A stretch of DNA of 64,000 bases. It comes from an uncultured Lachnospiraceae bacterium (lineage in GTDB: Bacteria > Bacillota > Clostridia > Lachnospirales > Lachnospiraceae). The stretch covers positions 1 through 64,000 of the forward strand of contig CAJUTC010000002.1 of assembly GCA_910589195.1 (NCBI GenBank). Reading direction: 5' to 3'. The notes under the pieces were generated by a model, which made no database searches, was not told where the DNA came from, and was given only the letters and a program-made list of their open reading frames with translations. The position numbers and the translations under genes were made by a program. Below, piece after piece: positions 8,390 to 17,296 of this stretch; positions within the stretch are counted from its first letter, which is position 1, and each line of letters starts with the position of its first letter.

Positions 8390-9169
8390 TCAGCTTAGAT
8401 AATTCCTCATAATTTTCAGGGCATTTTTTTCTAACCGGGATACCTGGGCTTGGGAGATATGGATTTCTTCCGCAACTTCCGTTTGGGTTTTCCCTTCAAA
8501 AAAACGCATATCAATTATATGCCGTTCTCTCTGGGGCAGCTTTTTCATTGCTTCATTTAATGAAATATCTTCCACCCAGTTTTCTTCCAGATTCTTTTTA
8601 TCACTGATCTGATCCATTACGAACAAAGGATCTCCCCCGTCTGTATAAACAGGTTCATACAGGCTTACCGGGCTTTGAATGGCATCTAAGGCATAAGTAA
8701 CTTCTTCTTTGGTAGCGCCTACCTCGTCTGCGATTTCCATAATAGTAGGCTCTTTCATGTTTTTTTTCATTAACGCTTCTCTTGCGTAAATCGCTTTATA
8801 GGCAGTATCCCGAATAGAACGGGAAACACGAATGCTGTTATTATCCCGCAAAAAGCGCTTGATTTCTCCACAGATCATAGGAACCGCGTAGGTAGAAAAG
8901 CGGACGCCCTGGGTCACGTCAAAATTGTCAACTGCCTTCATCAGGCCGATGCAGCCGATTTGGAATAAGTCGTCCACATTTTCCGTATTATTTGCGGCAA
9001 ACCGCTGGATCACGCTTAAAACCAGGCGAAGATTTCCTTTAATATACTGTTCTCTGGCTTCTTTATCGCCCTCCAAAATCCGTTTAAAAAGAACTTCCTT
9101 CTCTTCGTTGGTGAGAAGAGGGAGTTTAGAGGTGTTAACCCCGCATATTTCCACTTTATAAACAGGCAT
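8390..9169 (-). CDS. sigG: RNA polymerase sporulation sigma factor SigG
   Basis: 259 residues. The start MPVYKVEICGVNTSKLP is the signature N-terminus of SigG; GGAGG lies 7 nt before this ATG at 9169, so the longer open frame to 9370 is not used. Region 2 (DDLFQIGCIGLMKAV, RFSTYAVPMI) and region 4 (QREHIIDMRFFEG-type helix, TQTEVAEEIHISQAQVSR) are intact. SigG directs late gene expression in the forespore, which implies a spore former. Unlike in many Clostridia, spoIIGA and sigE are not adjacent on the upstream side. Confidence 0.93.
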   Translation of the reverse strand: MPVYKVEICGVNTSKLPLLTNEEKEVLFKRILEGDKEAREQYIKGNLRLVLSVIQRFAANNTENVDDLFQIGCIGLMKAVDNFDVTQGVRFSTYAVPMICGEIKRFLRDNNSIRVSRSIRDTAYKAIYAREALMKKNMKEPTIMEIADEVGATKEEVTYALDAIQSPVSLYEPVYTDGGDPLFVMDQISDKKNLEENWVEDISLNEAMKKLPQRERHIIDMRFFEGKTQTEVAEEIHISQAQVSRLEKNALKIMRNYLS

Positions 9170-9203
9170 GTGTCTTACCTCCGCATCATTCATTTTATAT
9201 TTG

Positions 9204-9233
9204 AATGATGGACGTTTTTCCATGGATTTATAC
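9204..9233 (-). promoter_or_regulatory. Possible sigma-F/G type promoter of sigG
   Basis: On the minus strand GTATAA (9233-9228), 17 nt, CATCATT (9210-9204) resembles forespore promoters (about GNATA and CATNNTA). The fit is partial. Auto-activation by SigG would be the expected logic. Confidence 0.3.
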
Positions 9234-9299
9234 GGAAAAAGGACTGAAAAAAACTTCCAGATCTGTTTTATGCCGCAAACAGGCATATTCGAGATATGA

Positions 9300-9347
9300 A
9301 AAAATCCTGTCAGAGCATATTCAATCATACTCCGCACAGGATTTTTT
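9300..9347 (-). terminator. Terminator of the phosphorelay operon
   Basis: AAAAATCCTGT and ACAGGATTTTT form an 11-bp stem with a T-run in the minus direction, 25 nt after the kinase stop codon. It separates the kinase operon from sigG. Confidence 0.8.
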
Positions 9348-9371
9348 GACGCATACGGTTTATAAGACAAA

Positions 9372-11971
9372 TTAGTTACAAAATTTTTCTAAAAGCCGCG
9401 TGATTTCACGGATATCAATAGGCTTTGCCGCATGGGCGTTCATACCACAGTCCAGGCAGTGTTGGATATCTTCCGCAAAGGCATCGGCTGTCATAGCAAT
9501 AATAGGGATATCCGCGTCTGCCCGTTTCAGATTTCGGATAGCGACAGCCGCTTCATATCCGGTCATAACTGGCATCCTCAGATCCATAATGATTGCGTCA
9601 TAAAACCCTACCGATGACTGGGAGAATTTATCTACGCATATTTTCCCGTTTTCAGCCCATTCCAGATTCAGGTTTAATTCACTCAGCAATTCATTTGCGA
9701 TTTCCCAGTTTAAATCGTTATCCTCTGCCAGAAGGATATGCCGTCCCTTTAAGTCTGTACGGGTTTGGGCGGCATGTTCCGGTTGACCGGAAGTAAGATC
9801 GGTATAAGGCTTTAAGCCGTAAAATAAGGTGGACTTAAACAGCGGCTTCGCAATAAAACCATTAATGCCGGCGCTTCGCGCTTCTTCTTCAATTTCGCTC
9901 CAATCATATGCGGAAATCAGAAGGATGGGAACGTCATGGTGGATTTTCTGACGGATTTCCTTAGCGGTCTGGATTCCGTCCATACCAGGAAGCTTCCAGT
10001 CTAACAAAATGACTTGGTAGTCGTTATGCTTCTTATGATGTTCTTCTACCATCTGGACAGCGGTTTCTCCGTCCAGCGTCCAATCTGCTTTTACGCCGAT
10101 GGACTTAAGAGAAGCCACAGCGCTGCTGCAAAGCTGTTCGTCATCATCCACAACCAGCATATTCCATTGAGGAAGAACCATATCTTCTTCCAAAATTTCT
10201 GCTTTTTCCAGATCTAATATAATCCGGAATTCGGTTCCTTCCCCCTGAGAGCTTTCAACCTCAATGGTGCCTCCCATGGCATCTACAATATACTTGGTAA
10301 TGGTCATACCAAGGCCGGTGCCTTCGGTTTTATGGACACGGGTATTATCTTCCCTGGAAAATGAATCAAAGATTTTATTCTTAAACTCTTCGGACATGCC
10401 AATGCCAGTATCTTTCACGCTTAAATGAATCCGGATAAAATGATTTCCTTTTGGAGAAAGCTCTTCAAAAAGGGAAAGATGGATCGATTCGCCTTCTGGC
10501 GTAAATTTAACCGCGTTCGATAGAATATTTAGCAGGATCTGATTCAGACGCACACTGTCACAGCATACATTTTCCGCTGAAATATCATGAATAAATACAT
10601 CAAACTGCTGCTTTTTCATTTTGATCTGGGGCTGGATAATACTGACAATTCCATCCATAACCTCTCTCAGGGAAACCAGATCCATATTTAGGCTCATTTT
10701 TCCGCTTTCAATCTTTGACATATCCAGTACATCATTAATCAGTCCAAGAAGATGCTTGCCGGAAAGGGAAATTTTTTTCAGGCAGTTTTGTATCTGCTGA
10801 GGGTTGTCTAAATTTGCAATTGCGATAGCGGTCATTCCAACGATAGCATTCATAGGAGTCCGGATATCATGGCTCATATTGGACAAAAATTCACTTTTTG
10901 CCTTATTGGCATGGACTGCCTCCTCTTTGGCTAAAATTGCTTCTTCCTTGGCGGCTTCCAAATCATTAATCTGCTGCCAGGTGAGGCGGAAATACCTGGC
11001 AAAGATTAAAAGCAATGCCAACAACACCACACCGCAGCTAAAAAAGGTCATATATCCCCATTCCCGGTTCAGCCGGTTTACCGATTGATTCAAGGAATTA
11101 TAAGGCATTACGGTTACAAGATACCATTCCGAGTAAGCCAGGGGTGTGCAATAAACATGGCGCCGTTCATCCCCAAACTCGAATACGCTGGAATAAACCT
11201 GATGGGAAGCCATGGCAGCCTGAAGATCGGAAATATGCTGCTGGGCGATTTTTTTATCTTCCCCGAAATCTTCAAAAAGACCCTGGATCCGGTCGAAGTA
11301 AGAATCACGGTAAGCATCACCTGTCCGGATTACAAAACTTCCGTCAAGACGAATAATATGGGAATACACAAATGAATTGTCGCTTTCATTCAGGGAAAGA
11401 GTCTGGCTGATATAATCAACCGGAAGGACAGCCGCCAAAGCGATCCCCTGGGTTCCGTTATCAAAGGAATAGTTGTTTGGACAGGCAAGAATCACTACTT
11501 TTTCGCCAGAAGCATTGGAGGCAACCGCAATTTTTTCCTGGCCGTTGGTTAGAGAGTAAAAAAAGGTTCCGGATCAATAAGCTCCACCGATTGTCCGTAA
11601 ATCATGTCAAACGTTCCGTCTTCCAGGTAAAAACCTAAGGAATCAAATCCACGTGCCTGGGCATTGTAAGCCAGTAGCTGCCGTGTGGAATCAGTAACAA
11701 CTGTTTCCTGGAACGGAACGGTAGTTGTCAAAGCCCGCACCTGGGAAAGGCGCAGGTTGATGGTAGTTTCAAAATGCAGAGAAACCTGTTCGCTCATTCC
11801 GGACATGTAAATCGTACCCACTTCATTTAGAGTAGTTCGACTTCGATTGCCCATGAATAAAGCTAAAAAACTGAAAACAAATACGCAGAGGATAGAAACA
11901 AGGATAAGGCTGATAGTCAGGAATCGAGTTGTCTTATCTTTAAAATTCACCCCCACACTATACCACCCCAT
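9372..11971 (-). pseudogene. Hybrid sensor histidine kinase with two receiver domains, frameshifted
   Basis: Two open frames (11971-11549 and 11495-9372) join into one kinase of about 865 residues if one T is added to a T7 run (plus strand A7, 11558-11564). The first frame then continues as PEPFFYSLTNGQEK. Order of domains: transmembrane helix (about 15-37), extracellular sensor domain, second transmembrane helix, HisKA box EFLSNMSHDIRTP, ATPase boxes NILSNAVKFTP, DTGIGM and GTGLGM, receiver 1 (VVDDDEQL, DWKLPGMDG) and receiver 2 (LAEDNDLN, MDLRMPVMTG). It could be a real inactivating or switching mutation, or a sequencing error. It is co-transcribed with the Hpt gene, overlapping it by 14 nt. 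Confidence 0.8.
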
Positions 11972-12323
11972 TTTCCACCTGAAGTGCTTTAATTGCCGTT
12001 ACCGTTTGGTTATAGTCGGCTGTAACTTGGGCAAACAGACCTTCTGCTTCCGGTGTCCAGCCGCTGCGGAGAGCCTCAGTAAGCTGGTTGCTGGATTGGA
12101 AAAGTTTGTTAAAACTTAAGTTCTGGCAGACCCCCTTAATGGTGTGGGAGGCACGGAACGCCTCATCATAGTCTTTGGCTTCTAACGAACGGCAAAGAAG
12201 GTCAAAGCTGGGATCGTCTAAAAACTTAAAGACAAATTTCTGAACCAGGCGTTCCGTACGCAGACGCCCGATTACATCATTATAATCGCCTTCTAGTTCT
12301 CTGTAACAGGATTGTAAACTCAT
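11958..12323 (-). CDS. Hpt domain phosphotransfer protein
   Basis: 121 residues, nearly all one histidine phosphotransfer domain: a four-helix bundle with the phospho-acceptor motif RASHTIKGVC (about 58-67). It should shuttle phosphate between the hybrid kinase encoded downstream and a receiver, probably that of the HD-GYP regulator encoded upstream. The gene lies 54 nt after the regulator and overlaps the kinase start, so the three form one phosphorelay operon. Confidence 0.85.
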   Translation of the reverse strand: MSLQSCYRELEGDYNDVIGRLRTERLVQKFVFKFLDDPSFDLLCRSLEAKDYDEAFRASHTIKGVCQNLSFNKLFQSSNQLTEALRSGWTPEAEGLFAQVTADYNQTVTAIKALQVENGVV

Positions 12324-12377
12324 GGAATTCTCCTTTTCTGTAGCTGATTTTTAATATGAAATATAAGCAGGTTTCTG

Positions 12378-13499
12378 TTACTTATTCAGAATTTCTTTTA
12401 CGATATTCTTCATGGTTTTTTTGTTGGCGTAATTTGGAGTGCTATTTTGAAGCTCCTTTTGTATGGTATCCGCAGAGCTGGATAAGCATTCAAATAGCAA
12501 AGGATTGAAGGCGCCGCACTGGCCGTCTAAAATCATGTCGATTGCCACCTCATGGGAAAAGGCCTTTTTATAAACACGCTCGCTGGTTAACGCGTCATAA
12601 ACGTCTGCCAGGGCTACGATCTGGGCGGCGATTGGGATGTCATCCCCTTTTAATCTGTCCGGATATCCACGTCCGTCATACCGTTCATGATGCCAGCGGC
12701 AAATATCGTGGGCCATCTTTACCAAAGGCTCATTCTGATAGGCTGGAATATCGTTCAGCATACTGGCTCCCAGGGTAGTATGGGTTTTCATTATGGAAAA
12801 TTCTTCATCGGTCAGCCGGCCAGGCTTGTTTAAGATTTCGCCGGGGATTCCGATTTTTCCGATATCATGAAGGGCGGAAGCGGTGCAAATCAGGTTGATT
12901 TCCGTCTGGCTCATCCGGTAGCGATCGGTAAAATGAAGAAGATGCTGCAGCAAAATTTCGGTCAAAGTATGGATGTGCAGAATATGTAACCCGCTTTCGC
13001 CGTTCCGGAATTCTACGATATGACTTAAGATATTGATCATCATATCATTTTGCTTTTCTTTTTCGTAAATTTGCTGTTCTACCAGATCAATTAACTTTTT
13101 CTGCTCTGCGTGCAACAGTATGGTGTTAACAACACGGCGGTGGACGATTACCGCGTTAAAGGGGCGGCTGATAAAGTCAGTAATGCCTAACGCATAGGCA
13201 CGTTCCACTTGGCTTGCCCCACTTTCGGATGAAATCATAATAACCGGCACGACTTCGATCCATTTTCGCTGATTCATGATTTTTAGGACGCCGAAACCGT
13301 CCATATTTGGCATCACAATGTCCAGAAGAACCAAGGAAATTTCGTCGATACGTTTTTCCAATATTGATATGGCTTCTTTTCCATCTTCCGCTTCAATGAT
13401 GGTATACTCGCTTTCAAGCATATCCATTAAAATCGCACGGTTCATTTCAGAATCATCTGCAATTAATATGTTCGGTTTGTATCCCTTGTTATCATTCAT
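12378..13499 (-). CDS. Response regulator with HD-GYP output domain
   Basis: 373 residues from ATG 13499, chosen because GAGGAAG lies 9 nt upstream; the GTG at 13517 would put that site inside the gene. The N-terminal receiver has ADDSE acidic residues and phospho-acceptor Asp in LLDIVMPNMDG. A short coiled linker leads to an HD-GYP domain with HDIGKIGIP, HTTLG, HHERYDGRGYP and the ALADVYDALTSERVYK stretch. HD-GYP proteins hydrolyse cyclic-di-GMP. First gene of the phosphorelay operon, with a promoter directly upstream. Confidence 0.92.
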   Translation of the reverse strand: MNDNKGYKPNILIADDSEMNRAILMDMLESEYTIIEAEDGKEAISILEKRIDEISLVLLDIVMPNMDGFGVLKIMNQRKWIEVVPVIMISSESGASQVERAYALGITDFISRPFNAVIVHRRVVNTILLHAEQKKLIDLVEQQIYEKEKQNDMMINILSHIVEFRNGESGLHILHIHTLTEILLQHLLHFTDRYRMSQTEINLICTASALHDIGKIGIPGEILNKPGRLTDEEFSIMKTHTTLGASMLNDIPAYQNEPLVKMAHDICRWHHERYDGRGYPDRLKGDDIPIAAQIVALADVYDALTSERVYKKAFSHEVAIDMILDGQCGAFNPLLFECLSSSADTIQKELQNSTPNYANKKTMKNIVKEILNK

Positions 13500-13545
13500 A
13501 AAATTTCTTCCTCGCACTTAAAAACTAAAAATATGGAACAACTCC

Positions 13546-13574
13546 ATTATATGTAAAGGAAGCAAAAAAGGCAA
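13546..13574 (-). promoter_or_regulatory. Promoter of the phosphorelay operon
   Basis: On the minus strand TTGCCT (13574-13569), 17 nt, TATAAT (13551-13546). Predicted start near 13539, leader about 40 nt. Confidence 0.65.
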
Positions 13575-13715
13575 GAGATTCTTGCATACTTTTACAAATT
13601 TAACTGTAAGAAAAGGAAAAAGAAGTTGGTAAAATTTAGAATATTTTCAAGAAGTTTACATAATGCGGATGAAAGCGTGGTTAAAATCGGAAAATAGCGG
13701 TTACGATTTACACCA

Positions 13716-13810
13716 TGACGAACCACTTTGCTGATTCGTCATGAGCTGGTATCATGAAAGAGCCAAAGCATATGCCTCATCAATACAGGCGATTTCAAAT
13801 GGGCATATGC
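13716..13810. other. Two inverted repeats in a divergent intergenic region
   Basis: TGACGAA (13716-13722) with TTCGTCA (13735-13741), and GCATATGCC (13768-13776) with GGCATATGC (13802-13810). Neither has a T-tract. They lie between the divergent promoters of the phosphorelay operon and the ABC-F gene. No gene is seen in 13575-13883. Confidence 0.4.
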
Positions 13811-13883
13811 GGCTGCGTTCAAAGAGAATATGAGAACAGTAACAAAAAACATGAAGTTTTTCACGTTCCATTTGAAAATAGCC

Positions 13884-13912
13884 TTGAGAGTTAGGGATAA
13901 GTCGGATATAAT
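13884..13912 (+). promoter_or_regulatory. Promoter of the ABC-F gene
   Basis: TTGAGA (13884-13889), 17 nt, TATAAT (13907-13912). Transcription should begin near 13919, which rules out starts before that point. Confidence 0.7.
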
Positions 13913-13961
13913 TTTAGTACAAGGAACGAACATGATCACAATGAAAACAGGAGTAACCACT

Positions 13962-15881
13962 ATGCTGTATCAGATAACAGACGGGACGGTGTCGGTGGGA
14001 GGAACCACCATATTGTCACACGTTGATTTTGAAATAAAAGGAAAGGAAAAAGTTGCTGTAGTAGGGAGAAACGGGGCAGGAAAAACAACCTTATTGCGTT
14101 TGATTGCCGGTGAATTGGAACTGGATCGGGATGATAAAAGGAACGGTTTTGGCATAAAAGCTTCCAGGCGGCTTACAATCGGTATGCTGGCCCAGACAGC
14201 CATAGAACCGGAAAGGGAGAGGAGGACGGCAGAGGAAATTTTGCTGGAGGGAAGCTCGTTTCGGGAATTGTTTTCGAAAGAACGGTTTTTTTATGAAATG
14301 GAATATGACCGGCTGTTTACCGGATTTGGCTTTACAAAACAAGATAAGAAGCGTCCCGTTTCCTTGTTTTCCGGGGGAGAGCGGACGAAAATTGCTTTGA
14401 TCCGCCTGCTGCTTATGAAACCGGATATCCTGCTTTTAGATGAGCCTACCAACCATTTGGATATGGCGGCCACTGTATGGCTGGAACAATATTTGCGGAA
14501 TTATGAGAAAGCGGTGGTGCTGATATCCCATGACCGCTTTTTTCTGGATCAGGTAACAGATGTGGTGTATGAACTTTCCGGCGGGAAATTAAAGCGGTAT
14601 CCTGGCAACTATACCCATTACCGTCAGGAAAAGCAAAAGGCGCTGGTTTTGTGGAATAAAGCTTATGAGCGTCAGCAGCAGGAGCAAAAGCGGCTTAAAG
14701 GGTTAGTTGAGCGGTTTAAGCAAAAGCCCAGGAAGGCAGCGTTTGCACGCTCCAGAAAAAAGATTGCGCAGCGGATGGAGCGGATAGAGAAGCCGCCAAA
14801 AGACGATGTACATTTGTTTATGGGAGATATTACGCCTTTGATACCCGGAAGCAAGTGGATGATAGAAGCGAAGGACTTAAAAGTGGGGTACAACCAGGTT
14901 TTATTTGAGCTTTCCCTGCGGATTCAAAAAGGGCAGAAAATTGGGATAATCGGGGATAACGGGGCCGGTAAGACAGCGCTTTTAAAAACCATTGCCGGGC
15001 AGCTTAAGCCGCTAGGCGGAAAATGTGTGTTGGGAAACCGGACGGTAATGGGATATTTTGATCAGCGCTCAGCGGAAATCACATCCGAGCTTTCTGTATC
15101 CGAGCACGTTCACAGTCTGTTTCCATCAATGACAGAAAAGGAGGTAAGGGATCTGCTGGCAGCTTACTTATTTCAAGGGAAGTCGGCTTCTTTGAAGGTC
15201 AGTTCCCTTTCCGGAGGGGAGAAGGCCAGGCTGGTTCTGGCAGAACTGCTTTTAAGCCGTCCTAATCTGCTTTTGCTGGACGAGCCTACAAACCATATGG
15301 ATATTCAGGCAAAGGAAACGCTGGAGTCGGCATTCCGGGCGTATCAAGGAACCATGGTCTTTACATCCCATGATCGGTATTTCATCCGCCAGGTGGCGAA
15401 TGCAATCCTGATTGTGGAAGGACAGCAGGTGATGTATTATCCATTTGGCTATGAGCACTACTTAGAGCGCTTTGGCAAGGGAGGAAAGGAAAAGCCGGGA
15501 GCCAAAGTCCAGGCCAAAGATCAGGCGCTGATTGCCGGTCTTAAGGCGGTTCCGAAGGCAGAGCGCCATTGGCTTAAAGAGATGGATACGGAAGAGGCAT
15601 ACTTAGACTGGCGCCTTAAACTGGCCAGAGAAAAAGCAGAACAAGCACAGGAGCAGGTCTGGAAGCTTTATTTTCAGGAAAAGGAGCTGGAAGAGAGAAA
15701 AAAGCAGCAACAGCTTATCGCCTGGTATACAGGACAAAGGCAGGACGAAACGGAAGAAGAGAAAAAAGCGGCAGATAATTTGTCGGCGGCATGGCAGGAC
15801 TGGACAGACTGCTGCCTGGCCTGGTATGATATTTGGGCAGAGGAGGGGGGATACCGCCTTTTGGAAACGGAACAAAAATAG
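13962..15881 (+). CDS. ABC-F family ATPase (duplicated ATP-binding cassettes, no membrane domain)
   Basis: 639 residues from ATG 13962, 8 nt after AGGAG. The open frame extends to 13830, but that part precedes the predicted transcription start. Cassette 1: Walker A GRNGAGKTT (about 34), FSGGERTKIA (about 136), LLLDEPTNHLD (about 156). A charged linker rich in Lys/Arg/Gln spans about 230-285. Cassette 2: GDNGAGKTA (about 330), LSGGEKARL (about 416), LLLDEPTNHMD (about 436). A C-terminal basic/coiled extension follows. ABC-F proteins act on the ribosome; some confer antibiotic protection, others are translation factors. The sequence does not decide which, and the short leader shows no obvious attenuator. 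Confidence 0.9.
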   Translation: MLYQITDGTVSVGGTTILSHVDFEIKGKEKVAVVGRNGAGKTTLLRLIAGELELDRDDKRNGFGIKASRRLTIGMLAQTAIEPERERRTAEEILLEGSSFRELFSKERFFYEMEYDRLFTGFGFTKQDKKRPVSLFSGGERTKIALIRLLLMKPDILLLDEPTNHLDMAATVWLEQYLRNYEKAVVLISHDRFFLDQVTDVVYELSGGKLKRYPGNYTHYRQEKQKALVLWNKAYERQQQEQKRLKGLVERFKQKPRKAAFARSRKKIAQRMERIEKPPKDDVHLFMGDITPLIPGSKWMIEAKDLKVGYNQVLFELSLRIQKGQKIGIIGDNGAGKTALLKTIAGQLKPLGGKCVLGNRTVMGYFDQRSAEITSELSVSEHVHSLFPSMTEKEVRDLLAAYLFQGKSASLKVSSLSGGEKARLVLAELLLSRPNLLLLDEPTNHMDIQAKETLESAFRAYQGTMVFTSHDRYFIRQVANAILIVEGQQVMYYPFGYEHYLERFGKGGKEKPGAKVQAKDQALIAGLKAVPKAERHWLKEMDTEEAYLDWRLKLAREKAEQAQEQVWKLYFQEKELEERKKQQQLIAWYTGQRQDETEEEKKAADNLSAAWQDWTDCCLAWYDIWAEEGGYRLLETEQK

Positions 15882-15980
15882 AGGAACCAATCAAAGGTTG
15901 GTGCCAAAAAGTGTTATAACACCCTTCGTTTCTTGCGAAAGGGCGTATACAACAGATAGGACAAAAAGGAGAGATTGAAC

Positions 15981-17093
15981 ATGAAAAAATTAGGGTTTGG
16001 ACTTATGCGGCTTCCGCTTTTGGATGCCAACGACGTTACTGCTATCGATGAATCTCAGCTTTGCCGGATGGTAGATTTATTTTTAGAGGAAGGATTTACG
16101 TATTTTGATACCGCCTATCCCTACCACAGGAAGGCAAGTGAAGCTGCTATCAAAAAAGCCCTGGTAGATCGGTATCCCAGGGAGGCGTATTTGCTGGCAG
16201 ATAAGATGCCTACATTCCTGGTAAAGGAGCCAGGGGATTACCCAAGGTTTTTTCAGGAACAATTAGGAAAATGTGGGGTAACGTATTTTGACTACTATCT
16301 GCTGCACACATTGGGCAGGGATTTGTACGCCAAAACCAAAGAATGGGGCGGATTTGAATTTGCCAGGAAGATGAAAGCAGAAGGGAAAATCCGGCATTGG
16401 GGCTTTTCATTCCATGATACGGCCGATGTGCTGGATCAGATTTTGACGGAACAGCCGGATGTGGAATTTGTACAGCTCCAGATTAATTATATTGACTGGG
16501 GCAGTGAACGGGTACAGTCAGAAAAATGCTATCAGGTAGCCAGAAACCACAATAAGCCTGTTATCGTAATGGAGCCGGTAAGGGGCGGGGCGCTGGCGTC
16601 TGTGCCGGAGGAAGCTCAAAAGCTGATGAAAAGCTGCCAGCCGGACAAAAGTGTGCCTTCCTGGGCCATCCGGTTTGCGGCGTCGTTAGACGGTGTTATG
16701 ATGGTGCTCAGCGGCATGAGCAATATGGAGCAGCTTCAGGATAATATGAGCTATATGAAGGATTTTAAGCCGTTAAGCCAAGAAGAAAAGGAAATTGTAT
16801 GGGAAGTGGCCAGAGTGATTCAAAATACCATTGCCATCCCCTGTACGGCCTGCCGTTACTGTGTAGATGGATGTCCTAAAAATATTCCGATTCCCGAATA
16901 TTTCTCCTTGTATAATAAGATGGAGCAGACCCGGGATAAGGGAGCGCAAAAGGAAGCTTACGGGAAACTAGGGAATGACGGGGCTTATGGGAAGGCTTCC
17001 CAGTGTATCGCCTGCAGGCAGTGTGAACAACATTGCCCTCAGCACATTGACATCACGGGATGGCTGAAAAAGACAGCCACAGAGTTTGAATAG
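15981..17093 (+). CDS. Aldo/keto reductase with C-terminal 4Fe-4S domain
   Basis: 370 residues from ATG 15981 (GGAGAG upstream; an in-frame TTG at 15975 is less likely). The N-terminal TIM barrel starts LGFGLMRLP and carries the catalytic Tyr region FDTAYPYH and Lys in LADKMP. After residue 280 come two ferredoxin-like Cys clusters, CTACRYCVDGCPK (about 287) and CIACRQCEQHCP (about 342). Such proteins are common in anaerobes; the substrate is usually unknown. A 93-nt gap separates it from the ABC-F gene; it probably has its own transcript. Confidence 0.9.
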   Translation: MKKLGFGLMRLPLLDANDVTAIDESQLCRMVDLFLEEGFTYFDTAYPYHRKASEAAIKKALVDRYPREAYLLADKMPTFLVKEPGDYPRFFQEQLGKCGVTYFDYYLLHTLGRDLYAKTKEWGGFEFARKMKAEGKIRHWGFSFHDTADVLDQILTEQPDVEFVQLQINYIDWGSERVQSEKCYQVARNHNKPVIVMEPVRGGALASVPEEAQKLMKSCQPDKSVPSWAIRFAASLDGVMMVLSGMSNMEQLQDNMSYMKDFKPLSQEEKEIVWEVARVIQNTIAIPCTACRYCVDGCPKNIPIPEYFSLYNKMEQTRDKGAQKEAYGKLGNDGAYGKASQCIACRQCEQHCPQHIDITGWLKKTATEFE

Positions 17094-17296
17094 AGTTTAA
17101 ATAAAATAGCCAGGCATTTGTGAAATCTATTAAAAGGTATCCGAATATAGCTGCGGCATGGAGGCAAAATAGCCGCATATTAGCGCTGACCGGATTCTAC
17201 CAGGTGAAACTTTGCGGAATCAGTTTTCATTGGCAAGGCGGTTTGCCGGAATATAATCCGGTCAGTATACTAGGCAGGAGTGTGAGAGGAAACAAC

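Noticed and set aside
9170..9370. N-terminal extension of SigG
   Set aside because: The family N-terminus VEICGVNTSKLP begins two codons after the ATG at 9169, which has GGAGG; the extension also crosses the upstream terminator.
13830..13961. Longer start for the ABC-F protein
   Set aside because: A consensus promoter (13884-13912) lies inside the extension, and the best ribosome site belongs to ATG 13962.
17120..17296. 59-residue N-terminal extension of the fused methyltransferase
   Set aside because: No ribosome site and no family resemblance; ATG 17297 has one and starts the usual helix.
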